From the NCBI RefSeq assembly GCF_003315415.1, contig NZ_QNSB01000005.1, positions 248,001 to 312,000 on the forward strand: DNA of 64,000 nucleotides, given 5' to 3'. The stretch is from Brevibacterium sanguinis. GTDB lineage: Bacteria; Actinomycetota; Actinomycetes; Actinomycetales; Brevibacteriaceae. Below the pieces are notes generated by a model, which saw only the letters and a program-made list of their open reading frames with translations, was not told the DNA's origin and made no database searches. Position 1 is the stretch's first letter. The number at the start of each line of letters is the position of its first letter. Positions 25,906 through 33,733 of this stretch are shown in pieces. The position numbers were made by a program, and so were the translations under genes.

Positions 25906-26160
25906 ATGAGCACTGATCCTCGTGAGGCCCTGGACGCATTCCTCGAAGCCGTGCGGGAGCACTACGCCGCATCCGCGCACCGCACCGGAGACCACGACAC
26001 CCGGGTCGAAGCGGCCTACATGGCTCTGGCCGACGCGTTCGAGATCTACGAGGACGCGATCTACACGGCGTTCGACGAGGTCACCCCCTTCGAGCTCTTC
26101 GACGACGTCGAGGACGCCCGCGAGGACGACGAGGACTACGAGATCGTCGACGACGACTGA
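25906..26160 (+). CDS. Conserved small acidic protein, function unknown
   Basis: 84 aa. The first half is helical with mixed charge (EALDAFLEAVREHYAASAHR); the second half is strongly acidic (EIYEDAIYTAFDEVTPFELF, then a run of Asp/Glu to the end). Similar small proteins in Micrococcales are sometimes labelled 'primosomal protein', but nothing here supports that. Four bases separate it from the convergent aldo-keto reductase gene. The regular codon use and the strong promoter box argue that it is real. Confidence 0.75.
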   Translation: MSTDPREALDAFLEAVREHYAASAHRTGDHDTRVEAAYMALADAFEIYEDAIYTAFDEVTPFELFDDVEDAREDDEDYEIVDDD

Positions 26161-26164
26161 GCGC

Positions 26165-27064
26165 TCAGGAGATCTGCTCGAGCACCTCGGCGATCTCCGG
26201 GGCGAGGGCGACGTCGCTGCGCGCGAGCGCGGCCATCTGCTCCTCGGTCCGCGCGGAGACGAGCGACGAGGTGACCCCGCGGTGCCGGTTGAACGCCAGG
26301 GCGATGTCCGCGGAGCTCACCCCGAGGGCGGTCGCGGCCCTGCGCACTCCCGCCATCACCCGGGAGCAGCGGTCGTCGAGGTAGGCGCCGACGTACTCGG
26401 CGAGCTCGCCGGCGGCCCGGGAGTCGCCCGGGGTGGACCGGACGTACTTGTCGCTGAGCACGCCCCGGCCGAGCCCGGCACCGGCGATGAACCCGATGCC
26501 CGCGTAGTCGGCGGCCGGGATGAGGTCGTGCTCGGCCTCCCTGTTGAGCAGGGAGTACTCGGCGAGCACCGCGGCGACCGGCACCGACATGTGCCGCATC
26601 TCCGACAGCTGCCAACCGGTGTGGTGGGAGAGGCCGATGTAGCGGATCTTGCCGAGGGTGAGCAGGGTCGACAGCGCCGAGGCGGTCTCCTCCTTGTCGA
26701 CGACCTCGTCGAAGACGTCGAGGACGAGGACGTCGATGTGCTCGCGACCCGTCGCGGAGAGCAGCCGGTCGACCTGGTCGAGGATGCGCGAGCGGCCGAG
26801 CCCGACCTCGATGTGGGATGTCTCACTCATGGACACGCCGACCCGTGCACAGAGCACGATCTCTGCGGGAACACTCAGCCGGGAGAGCACGGCGGCGGCC
26901 TGGACTCCCGAGCTCGGCAGCTCGACGAGGTTCCCACCAGCGTCGATGAAGACATCGAGGATCCGCTGCGCCGCGCCGACGTCGACCCTGTGCCCCCATT
27001 CGAAGGTCCCCAGACCCAGATCGCTGACGTCGAGGCCGGTGGTTCCGAGGCGCTGGTGCTTCAT
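26165..27064 (-). CDS. Aldo/keto reductase-fold protein, apparently without catalytic residues
   Basis: 299 aa, TIM-barrel AKR fold: RLGTTGLDVSDLGLGTFEWG at the N-terminus, IRYIGLSHHTGWQLSEM in the middle and LGRGVLSDKYV later. The usual catalytic Asp-Tyr (DTADVYG) is replaced by VELPSSGVQ, the catalytic-Lys strand (ATKxG) reads LCARVGVS, and the His of the 'VHxxD' strand reads LVLDVFDE. All four tetrad positions therefore appear lost, so it may bind a nucleotide or ligand rather than reduce carbonyls. Divergent from uppP by 120 bp. Confidence 0.8.
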   Translation of the reverse strand: MKHQRLGTTGLDVSDLGLGTFEWGHRVDVGAAQRILDVFIDAGGNLVELPSSGVQAAAVLSRLSVPAEIVLCARVGVSMSETSHIEVGLGRSRILDQVDRLLSATGREHIDVLVLDVFDEVVDKEETASALSTLLTLGKIRYIGLSHHTGWQLSEMRHMSVPVAAVLAEYSLLNREAEHDLIPAADYAGIGFIAGAGLGRGVLSDKYVRSTPGDSRAAGELAEYVGAYLDDRCSRVMAGVRRAATALGVSSADIALAFNRHRGVTSSLVSARTEEQMAALARSDVALAPEIAEVLEQIS

Positions 27065-27184
27065 GTTTCTTGAGGTTACCCGATTCGCCGACTACCGTGG
27101 ATCCGTCCCCGAGTCCGGATCGTCCGGGGGTCGGTCACGACCCCTCATCCGCACTTCGCCCCATCCCCCTACCCAAGGAGTCGC

Positions 27185-28018
27185 ATGTACGACTGGCTGG
27201 TCGCCGCCGTGCTCGGAATCGTCCAGGCGCTGACGGAGTTCCTCCCGATCTCATCATCGGCGCATGTGCGCATCGTCGGCGAATGGATGCTCCCCGGTGA
27301 GGATCCCGGCGCGTTCTTCACCGCGATCATCCAGATCGGCACGGAGCTGGCCGTCGTCGTCTACTTCTGGCGCGACATCGTCACGATCGTCCGGAAGTGG
27401 TGCCTGGCCCTCGTCGGCCGCCACGATCGCAGCGATCCCGAGGTCCGCCTCGGCTGGCTGATCATCCTCGGCTCGATCCCGATCGTCGTCATCGGCCTCC
27501 TCTTCGAGGACGCGATCGAAGGGGCGCTGCGGAGCCTGTGGATCACCGCGACGATGCTCATCGTCTTCGGCCTGCTCATCGGACTCGCCGACTGGGTCGG
27601 GAAGCGCAAGCTCACCCTCGAGGACATGAGCTGGGGTCAGGGCATCCTCTTCGGACTCGCGCAGGCGCTCGCGGTGATCCCCGGCGTGTCGCGCTCGGGC
27701 GGCACGATCATGGCCGGCCGGTTCATGGGCTTCTCCCGCCCCGAGGCGGCCCGCTACTCGTTCCTGCTCGCGATCCCCGCCGTCCTCGGAGCCGGCTTCT
27801 ACGGACTGCTCAAGAGCATCGGCGACCCCGACATGGTCATCGGCTGGGGGCCGACGATCATGGCCACGGTCATCGCCTTCGGCCTCGGCCTCGCCGTCAT
27901 CCACTGGTTCCTCGGCTACGTCAAGACGCGGTCGTTCGCGATCTTCGTCTGGTACCGCGTGGCCCTGGGCATCCTCCTCTACATCCTCCTGGGCACCGGA
28001 GCCATCAGCGCCGTGTGA
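27185..28018 (+). CDS. uppP: Undecaprenyl-diphosphate phosphatase UppP (BacA)
   Basis: Integral membrane enzyme that recycles C55-PP to C55-P for cell-wall synthesis. 277 aa, about eight membrane segments. Signature motif 1 is GIVQALTEFLPISSSAH and motif 2 is PGVSRSGGTIMAGRFMG. A good ribosome-binding site (AAGGAG) precedes the ATG by 5 bases, unlike the leaderless genes nearby. Position next to the phosphomutase-like and DUF5703 genes matches Rv2136c. Confidence 0.96.
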   Translation: MYDWLVAAVLGIVQALTEFLPISSSAHVRIVGEWMLPGEDPGAFFTAIIQIGTELAVVVYFWRDIVTIVRKWCLALVGRHDRSDPEVRLGWLIILGSIPIVVIGLLFEDAIEGALRSLWITATMLIVFGLLIGLADWVGKRKLTLEDMSWGQGILFGLAQALAVIPGVSRSGGTIMAGRFMGFSRPEAARYSFLLAIPAVLGAGFYGLLKSIGDPDMVIGWGPTIMATVIAFGLGLAVIHWFLGYVKTRSFAIFVWYRVALGILLYILLGTGAISAV

Positions 28019-28039
28019 CGGCCGACGCCGGGATCCGGC

Positions 28040-28753
28040 TCATCCCGGTGGGGTGTCGGCGCGCGTCCGCAGGCCCCCGCCGCCGGGCTCGGCCGCCTCG
28101 GCGATGCCCGCCGAGGTCACCGACAACGCGGTGAGCACGGGGTGGGCGGCGCCGAAGTCGATGACCGAGAACGATCCGGGGGCCACGCTCAGCCGCTGGA
28201 AGTCGTCGAGGGGCAGGCCGAGGGCATCGGCGACGACCGCCTTGATGATGTCCCCGTGGGTGACGAGCAGCGCCCACAGCGGGGCGCCCCGCTCCGCCTG
28301 GGGACTTCGGGGCCGCTCCCGTTCCGCGGCGCGCAGCCCCTCGACGACCGAGCGGACGCGGCGCACGGACCGGTCCGCCGCCTCGGCGATCGACTCTCCG
28401 CCGGGGAACCGGAACCGGGAGGCCTGCTCGAGGACGAGGCGCCAGTCGTCCTCGCGGCGCAACTCCTCGAGGCTGCGCCCCGACCATTCGCCGTAGTCGA
28501 GTTCGAGGAGGTCGGGGCTCGCTTCGATCGTCTCCGCCTCGACCACCCCGGCCGCGATCCGCGCCGTCTGCTCGCAGCGCAGCAGCGGGGAGTGGATCAG
28601 GCGGGTGAAGGAGCGTTGCGGGAGCATCCGCAGGGTGTTCTCGAGAGCGCTCACCCCCTGCTCGGTCAGCGACACGCCGGGAGTGCGTCCGGCGAGGATC
28701 CCTGCCGTGTTGGCGGTGGAGATCCCGTGTCGCAGAAGGACGATGACGGGCAT
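28040..28753 (-). CDS. Histidine phosphatase, MSMEG_4193 (phosphomutase-like) family
   Basis: 237 aa. The catalytic motif is LLRHGISTANTAGILAGRTPGVSL, followed by IHSPLLRCEQTA, ELDYGEWSGRS and the second His in LVTHGDIIKAVVADALGLPLDDFQRL. This matches the actinobacterial MSMEG_4193/Rv2135c group, whose substrate is unknown. In related genomes it lies directly beside the SCO1664 and DUF3090 genes; here uppP and the AKR gene lie between. The ATG at 28753 is preceded by a -10 box 7 nt upstream. Confidence 0.9.
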   Translation of the reverse strand: MPVIVLLRHGISTANTAGILAGRTPGVSLTEQGVSALENTLRMLPQRSFTRLIHSPLLRCEQTARIAAGVVEAETIEASPDLLELDYGEWSGRSLEELRREDDWRLVLEQASRFRFPGGESIAEAADRSVRRVRSVVEGLRAAERERPRSPQAERGAPLWALLVTHGDIIKAVVADALGLPLDDFQRLSVAPGSFSVIDFGAAHPVLTALSVTSAGIAEAAEPGGGGLRTRADTPPG

Positions 28754-28760
28754 GTGCCCA

Positions 28761-28766
28761 AGACTA
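28761..28766 (-). promoter_or_regulatory. -10 box of phosphatase gene (leaderless type)
   Basis: TAGTCT on the minus strand, 7 nt before the ATG at 28753. The 16-mer from the box through the ATG is identical to that at 9159-9174. It stands 12 bp from the plus-strand box of the DUF5703 gene. Confidence 0.55.
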
Positions 28767-28778
28767 GCCCACATCGTC

Positions 28779-28784
28779 TATCGT
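28779..28784 (+). promoter_or_regulatory. -10 box of DUF5703 gene (leaderless type)
   Basis: TATCGT with 6 nt (GGGCCT) to the ATG at 28791; no Shine-Dalgarno is present. Confidence 0.55.
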
Positions 28785-28790
28785 GGGCCT

Positions 28791-28997
28791 ATGAAGCGTC
28801 AGCGGCCGGCATTGACCTATGAGTTCCGCAAGGTCTCGTTCTCCAAGGACGTCCCCCGCTCCGTGAGCCTGCAGGAGCTCACCGACCACGCGGAGTACGG
28901 GAAGTGGGAGCTCGCCCGCACCCGGATCTCCGCCGGCGGCACCCGCACCGTGTGGCTGCGCCGCAAGATCATGCCCCTGGCCCCGCAGCGCTCGTGA
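28791..28997 (+). CDS. DUF5703 family small protein
   Basis: 68 aa basic protein (Rv2137c-like). Conserved features are YEFRKVSFSKDVPRSVSLQELTDHAEYGKWELAR and a C-terminal RTVWLRRKI. No membrane segment. Function unknown, but it accompanies the uppP/phosphatase genes in many actinobacteria. The permease gene starts 10 bases downstream and may be co-transcribed. Confidence 0.85.
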   Translation: MKRQRPALTYEFRKVSFSKDVPRSVSLQELTDHAEYGKWELARTRISAGGTRTVWLRRKIMPLAPQRS

Positions 28998-29007
28998 GCC
29001 GCCGCCG

Positions 29008-30081
29008 GTGACGGCCCGCCGCTCCCCCGCGCTGCCGCTGCTGTGGGCCGGGCTCGCGACCATCGTCGCCGGTGCCGCGATGTCCCTGCAGGGTCGGGCC
29101 AACGGCATCCTCGGCCCCGTCCTCGGGCATGCCGTCTTCGCCGCCCTGCTCTCGTTCGCCACCGGACTGCTCCTCGTCGGCGGCGCACTTCTCCTCTCCG
29201 CGCGTTCCCGCGCGGCCGCGGTGCGCCTCTTCTCGCTGGTCCGCACCGGTGCCCTCCCCCGGTGGATGCTGCTCGGCGGCTGCAGCGGGGCGCTCGTCGT
29301 CATCGCCCAGGCCACGACCGTGCCGGTCATGGGCATCGCGATGTTCACGATGGCCTTCGTGTCCGGTCAGGTCACCGGCGGATTGTGCGTCGATGCGACG
29401 CATCTGCCGCCGGGCGGGAGGCAGCGGCTGACCTTCTTCCGCATCCTCGGCGTCCTCGTCGTCCTCGCGGCCCTCACCCTCGGAGCCTGGGAGAGGCTCG
29501 TCCTCGGGGTGCCGCTGTGGGCGCCGCTGCTGCCCTTCGCCTCGGGAGCCCTGACGGCCCTCCAGCAGGCGTGCAACGGGCGAATCCGCGCGGCCACCGG
29601 CTCGGCGGTCGTGGCGACCGCGGTCAACTTCGCCGTCGGGTTCCTCCTCCTGCTCGCGCTCACCGGCGTCCTCCTCGCCTCGGGTGTGCGGTGGACCGGC
29701 TTCCCGGGCCCCGGTCAGTGGTGGATCCTCCTCGGCGGGGTCCTCGGGGTCGTGTTCATCGCGTTCACGTCGCTGACGGTGCGGCGCCTGGGAGTGCTGC
29801 TGCTCACCCTGTTCTCGCTGTTCGGCAACCTCGCCGGCGCCCTCCTCCTCGACCTCGCCGTCCCCCTGCCCGGATCCCTCGTGAGCACGACGACGGTGCT
29901 CAGCGCCGCCCTCGTGCTCGCCGGGATCGCGGTCACGCTCATGCCCGCAGCAGGAAGTCTCCGAGGACGCGGGTCCCGAACTCGAGGGCCGCGACGGGGA
30001 CCCTCTCGTCGACGCCGTGGAACATCGCGGGGAAGTCGAGGTCGCCGGTCAGCCGCAGGGGCGCGAACCCGTAGCCGGTGA
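29008..30081 (+). CDS. DMT-family (YdcZ/DUF606-like) membrane transporter with unusual Arg-rich tail
   Basis: 357 aa, GTG start. About ten membrane helices in two similar halves (LPLLWAGLATIVAGAAMSLQGRANG and WAPLLPFASGALTALQQACNGRIR), the duplicated DUF606 arrangement. The transported substrate is unknown. The last hydrophobic helix ends at VLAGIAVTLMPAAG, about codon 314. The remaining ~45 residues are almost all Arg/Gly/Ser and are read antisense to the end of the M20 peptidase gene, so the original stop has probably been lost. The tail is unlikely to matter for transport. Confidence 0.82.
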   Translation: MTARRSPALPLLWAGLATIVAGAAMSLQGRANGILGPVLGHAVFAALLSFATGLLLVGGALLLSARSRAAAVRLFSLVRTGALPRWMLLGGCSGALVVIAQATTVPVMGIAMFTMAFVSGQVTGGLCVDATHLPPGGRQRLTFFRILGVLVVLAALTLGAWERLVLGVPLWAPLLPFASGALTALQQACNGRIRAATGSAVVATAVNFAVGFLLLLALTGVLLASGVRWTGFPGPGQWWILLGGVLGVVFIAFTSLTVRRLGVLLLTLFSLFGNLAGALLLDLAVPLPGSLVSTTTVLSAALVLAGIAVTLMPAAGSLRGRGSRTRGPRRGPSRRRRGTSRGSRGRRSAAGARTRSR

Positions 30082-31246
30082 TCCCGAGCTCGGCGAGCGA
30101 CTTGTTGTCCGTGCCTCCCGAGAGCGTGTACGGCAGCACCCGGGCGCCGGGATCCTCGGCGAGCAGGCTCGCCTTCATCTGCGCCACGAGCGGGGTGTCG
30201 AAGGGGGCTTCGAGCGCGATGCCCTCGGTGGAGACCTCGATGTCGATCCCGGGTCCGGCGAGCTCCTTGATCCGGAGCATGACGTCCTCGTGCCGGCCGG
30301 GCAGGGTGCGGCAGTCGACGTACGCCGAGGCGGTGCCCGGGATGACGTTGTGCTTGTAGCCGGCCTCGAGGAACGTCGGGTTCGAGGTGTTCTGCAGGGT
30401 GGGGGCGACGAACTTCTCGACCGAGCCGAGCTCGGCGAGCAGCTCGGAGACCGTCTCGGCGCGGAACTCGATGCCGGTGATCTCCGAGACGCCCTCGAGC
30501 AGCTGCCGGGTCGCGAGCGGGATCTCCTGCGGCCACGGGTGCGCGCCGATCCGGGCGATCGCGGCGGCGAGCAGGGTGACGGGGTTGTCGTCGTTGCGCT
30601 GCGAACCGTGGCCGGCCGTGCCGTGGGCGAGCAGGTTGAGCCAGGCGAGCCCCTTCTCCGCGGTCTGGATGAGGTAGACGCGCTGGCCGCGGATGTCGAC
30701 GGAGTATCCCCCGACCTCGGAGATCGCCTCGGTGGCGCCGGCGAAGAGCTCGGGGTGGTGCTTGACCATGTAGCCGGCGCCGTAGTCGCCTCCGGCCTCC
30801 TCGTCGGCGAAGAACGCGATGATGAGGTCGCGGCGGGGCCGTCGTCCGGTGCGGAGCATGTCGCGGACCGCGGCGATGATCATCGCGTCCATGTCCTTCA
30901 TGTCCACGGCTCCCCGGCCCCACAGGAGCCCGTCCCTGATCTCTCCGGCGAAGGGGTCGACGCTCCAGTCCTCGGCCGCTGCGGGCACGACGTCGGTGTG
31001 CCCGTGGACGACGAGGGCCGCGGCCTCGGGGTCGGTGCCCTCGATGCGGGCGACGAGGGAGGCCCGGCCGGGAGCGGATTCGACGATCGTCGACGTCAGG
31101 CCCACCTCGTCGAACCAGGAGGCGATGAGGTCGGCGGCGGGCCGCTCCGGGTTGGCGCGGTTCCCGCCCCAGTTCTGGGTGTCGATCCGGATGAGCTGCT
31201 GGCACAGGGACGTGACCTCGGCCTCGGCGGCGCTGAAATCGTTCAC
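29939..31246 (-). CDS. M20 family zinc peptidase/deacylase (dipeptidase-like)
   Basis: 435 aa, GTG start with GGAG upstream. Zinc ligands and catalytic residues are present: VVHGHTDVVP, GRGAVDMKDMDAM, DEEAGGDYGAGYMVKHH (catalytic Glu) and a C-terminal SGGTDNKSLAELG/FHGVDERV block. A dimerisation domain is inserted around residues 190-310. The family includes ArgE, DapE and carboxypeptidases; this member's substrate is not evident. Its last 143 bases overlap the tail of the convergent permease gene. Confidence 0.9.
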   Translation of the reverse strand: MNDFSAAEAEVTSLCQQLIRIDTQNWGGNRANPERPAADLIASWFDEVGLTSTIVESAPGRASLVARIEGTDPEAAALVVHGHTDVVPAAAEDWSVDPFAGEIRDGLLWGRGAVDMKDMDAMIIAAVRDMLRTGRRPRRDLIIAFFADEEAGGDYGAGYMVKHHPELFAGATEAISEVGGYSVDIRGQRVYLIQTAEKGLAWLNLLAHGTAGHGSQRNDDNPVTLLAAAIARIGAHPWPQEIPLATRQLLEGVSEITGIEFRAETVSELLAELGSVEKFVAPTLQNTSNPTFLEAGYKHNVIPGTASAYVDCRTLPGRHEDVMLRIKELAGPGIDIEVSTEGIALEAPFDTPLVAQMKASLLAEDPGARVLPYTLSGGTDNKSLAELGITGYGFAPLRLTGDLDFPAMFHGVDERVPVAALEFGTRVLGDFLLRA

Positions 31247-31322
31247 GGGGGTCTCCGATCGGTGGGGCGACGGTGCTGATGCTCCCAGCCTAGCGCGAGG
31301 ACGAACTGCGATCGTGAATGCA

Positions 31323-31356
31323 TCAAGGCCCCCGGATCGAAATCCGGAGGCCTTGA
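31323..31356 (-). terminator. Rho-independent-type hairpin downstream of tRNA-Leu
   Basis: Inverted repeat TCAAGGCC...GGCCTTGA extended by CCGGAT...ATCCGG around a CGAA loop, with a single C/A mismatch. It starts 7 bases past the tRNA 3' end. No long U-run follows, as is common in GC-rich actinobacteria. Confidence 0.75.
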
Positions 31357-31362
31357 CCGATG

Positions 31363-31450
31363 TGCGCAGAGGGGGACTTGAACCCCCACGCCCGATAAGT
31401 TGGGCACTAGCACCTCAAGCTAGCGCGTCTACCAATTCCGCCACCCGCGC
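31363..31450 (-). tRNA. tRNA-Leu (anticodon GAG)
   Basis: On the minus strand the acceptor stem GCGCGGG pairs with TCTGCGC (two G-U pairs). The D-arm is GGCGGAATTGGTAGACGC, the anticodon arm CTAGC-TTGAGGT-GCTAG gives anticodon GAG, a long variable arm (class II) follows, and the T-arm is GGGGG-TTCAAGT-CCCCC. The genomic sequence after the discriminator A is CAC, so CCA is not encoded. 88 nt. No integrase or direct-repeat remnant was seen beside it. Confidence 0.95.
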
Positions 31451-31535
31451 TGGCAACAGGAATTACTCTACACGGCTTCGACGGCAGTGCCAAACCGAAA
31501 CAGGCGATTGTGACGCACTCCACTTCCGGCCCGCC

Positions 31536-32387
31536 TCAGTCGAGCCGGGACACCTCGGAGAGCACGTGCGGGCGGCCCCTGCGCGGGTCGAAGACGGCGG
31601 ATGCCGACTCCTCGTGGCGCCTGCCCGCGGTGATCGCGAAGCCCACCGTCGAGGGCAGGAGCACCGGTTTGGCGAATGCGACGTCCCACCGGTAGCGCTC
31701 GAGCCGGACGTCGACGGCGGCCAGCGCCCGGGACGCGCTGTACATCCCGTGGGCGATGACCCGCGGGAACCCGAATCCCCGGGCGGCGAGGCTGCTCAGG
31801 TGGATGGGGTTGTAGTCGCCCGACGCCCGCGCGTACCGGGTGCCGACGATCGGGTCGAGGCGCCACAGGGCCGTGGGCTGCGGGGCCGTGAACTCCTGCC
31901 GGTCGATCACGGGCCCCGGTTTCGCTCCGGACAGAGTCCGGCCCTTCGCGAGATAGGTCGTCGTCTCGAGCATCCGGGGCTCTCCGTCGACCCTCGCCTC
32001 GACGAGGACGTCGATCGTCGTGCCCTTGTCGTGCTCGAACGGTCCGTCGAGGCGCACGTGGAGGTCGACGACGTCCCCGACGCGCACCGGTGCCAGGGAG
32101 TCGACCCGGTTGCGGATGTGGACCATGCCCATCATCGGCAGCGGCACCCCGGGATCGCTGAGCAGCTGCATGCTCAGCGGGAACGCGAGGACATGGAGGT
32201 AGCCCGGGTGGACGATGTCGCCCAGGCCCGCCTCGACGACGGTCGTGAACCCGGCATAGGCGTCCGCGTCGATGGGCACGCTGCGCACGATCGTGCGCTC
32301 GGGCATCCTCGCGCGGCTCGCGCCGGGCAGCGGCAGCGCCTTGAGCACGGCCTTCGCATAGAGCGGGAGCATGGAGTCGGCCATCAC
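31536..32387 (-). CDS. MaoC-like (HtdX-type) 3-hydroxyacyl dehydratase
   Basis: 283 aa double-hotdog protein. The C-terminal hotdog carries the hydratase motif YARASGDYNPIHLSSLAARGFGFPRVIAHGMYS (Asp and His catalytic pair). The N-terminal hotdog is degenerate. By family and position (beside FabG4 and a FadA2-type thiolase) it corresponds to Rv0241c HtdX, which dehydrates 3-hydroxyacyl chains. Start GTG overlapping the fabG4 stop (GTGA); the following ATG, one codon in, is equally possible. Confidence 0.9.
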   Translation of the reverse strand: MMADSMLPLYAKAVLKALPLPGASRARMPERTIVRSVPIDADAYAGFTTVVEAGLGDIVHPGYLHVLAFPLSMQLLSDPGVPLPMMGMVHIRNRVDSLAPVRVGDVVDLHVRLDGPFEHDKGTTIDVLVEARVDGEPRMLETTTYLAKGRTLSGAKPGPVIDRQEFTAPQPTALWRLDPIVGTRYARASGDYNPIHLSSLAARGFGFPRVIAHGMYSASRALAAVDVRLERYRWDVAFAKPVLLPSTVGFAITAGRRHEESASAVFDPRRGRPHVLSEVSRLD

Positions 32388-33733
32388 GCACCCACCATGT
32401 TCTGGCCGCAGACCCGCAGGGTCGACCCGTTGATCCCACGGGCGGGCGCCGAGGCGAGGAAGGCGACGGCCTCGGCCACGTCGATCGGCTGCCCTCCCTG
32501 CTGGAGACTCGAGAGCCGGCGCGCGACCTGGCGGGTCAGCGCCGGCATCTTCGCGGTCATGTCGGTCTCGATGAATCCCGGGGCCACGGCGTTGATGCTG
32601 CCGGCGCGACGGGCGAACTCCTGCGCCGAGGCGGCCGTGAGTCCGATCACCCCGGCCTTCGAGGCCGCGTAGTTCGTCTGCCCGCGGTTGCCGGCGATGC
32701 CCGAGGTCGAGGCGAGCGACACGACCTGCGCCCCGGTGACGAAGAGACCGCGCTCGGACAGTTCGGCGTTGATCCTCGCCTGGGACTCGAGGTTGACCGC
32801 GAGGACGGAGTCCCAGCGAGCCGGATCCATGTTGGCGAGCAGCTTGTCCCGGGTGATGCCGGCGTTGTGGACGAGGATGTCGACGCGCCCGTCGAGGCTC
32901 TCGGCGATCCGATCGGCCGCCGTGTCCGCGGTGATGTCGAGCTGGAGGGTGCGTCCTCCCACCTCGTTCATCACCTCGGCCAGCGCCTGACCTGCCTGCG
33001 GCATGTCGACGCCGACGATGCTCGCCCCGTCACGGGCCAGCGTGCGGGCGATGGCCGCGCCGATCCCCCGTGCGGCTCCGGTGACGACGGCGGTGCGCCC
33101 GGCCAGGGGTCCCCGCTCACCGGTGGATTCGAAGTCGGCGGCGCTGATCGCCTCGCCCGCGCCCGTGACCGGGATGAACTGACCGGAGACGTAGGCGGAC
33201 TTCGCCGAGAGGAGGAACCACAGCGCCGCGGTCACCGAGGCGGCCTCGACGTCGACGCCGTCGAGGAGGATGCCGTTGGCCGTCGATCCGGCTCGCATCT
33301 CGTGCGCGAGCGACCGGGTCAGGCCGGTCACGGCCTGTGCGGTGGCGACCGCCTCGGCGGCTCCGGTCCCGGGACGGGGCGCCCGGGAGACGGTGATGAC
33401 CCGCGCGCACGGGAGCAGGGAGCGCAGGGAGGCGCCGATCTCGAGCGCGGTCGCGGAGAGGTCGGCCGGCTCCTTCGCCTCGTCGAACACGGCGATGACC
33501 GCCCGCAGCCTCTCGGCAGAGCCAGCGTGGCGGCGGACCTCGAAGCCCTCGGAGAGCAGCCTGTCGGCGATGCTCTGGGCGCCGGGGCTGCCGCCGAGGA
33601 CGAGGACCGGGGCGGTGAGATGGTGCTCGGGCACCTGGCCGAAGCGGTGGAGCCTCACCGGCTGCGGGAGCCCGAGCCGCTTGGCGATCTGCCCCAGCGG
33701 TCCGTTGACGAGGTCGAGGTATGTGTCCTTCAT
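32384..33733 (-). CDS. fabG4: FabG4-type 3-oxoacyl reductase (two-domain SDR)
   Basis: 449 aa, much longer than FabG1 (~240). Residues 1-200 form a flavodoxin/Rossmann-like domain without a catalytic triad. Residues ~210-449 are a complete SDR: cofactor motif TGAARGIGAA at 218-227, HNAGI, and Ser-Tyr-Lys in SLASTSGIAGNRGQTNYAASKAG. This is the architecture of M. tuberculosis FabG4 (Rv0242c), an NADH-dependent ketoacyl-CoA reductase. It overlaps the thiolase gene by 4 bases (ATGA) and the MaoC gene at its end, so the three are translationally coupled. Confidence 0.92.
   Translation of the reverse strand: MKDTYLDLVNGPLGQIAKRLGLPQPVRLHRFGQVPEHHLTAPVLVLGGSPGAQSIADRLLSEGFEVRRHAGSAERLRAVIAVFDEAKEPADLSATALEIGASLRSLLPCARVITVSRAPRPGTGAAEAVATAQAVTGLTRSLAHEMRAGSTANGILLDGVDVEAASVTAALWFLLSAKSAYVSGQFIPVTGAGEAISAADFESTGERGPLAGRTAVVTGAARGIGAAIARTLARDGASIVGVDMPQAGQALAEVMNEVGGRTLQLDITADTAADRIAESLDGRVDILVHNAGITRDKLLANMDPARWDSVLAVNLESQARINAELSERGLFVTGAQVVSLASTSGIAGNRGQTNYAASKAGVIGLTAASAQEFARRAGSINAVAPGFIETDMTAKMPALTRQVARRLSSLQQGGQPIDVAEAVAFLASAPARGINGSTLRVCGQNMVGA

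Noticed and set aside
30017..31279. 420-codon frame opposite the M20 peptidase
   Set aside because: Shadow of the peptidase; composition Val/Gly/Arg/Glu repeats typical of antisense frames.
31363..31450. Possible integration site at tRNA-Leu
   Set aside because: No integrase, no repeat of the tRNA 3' end and normal GC-rich housekeeping genes on both sides.
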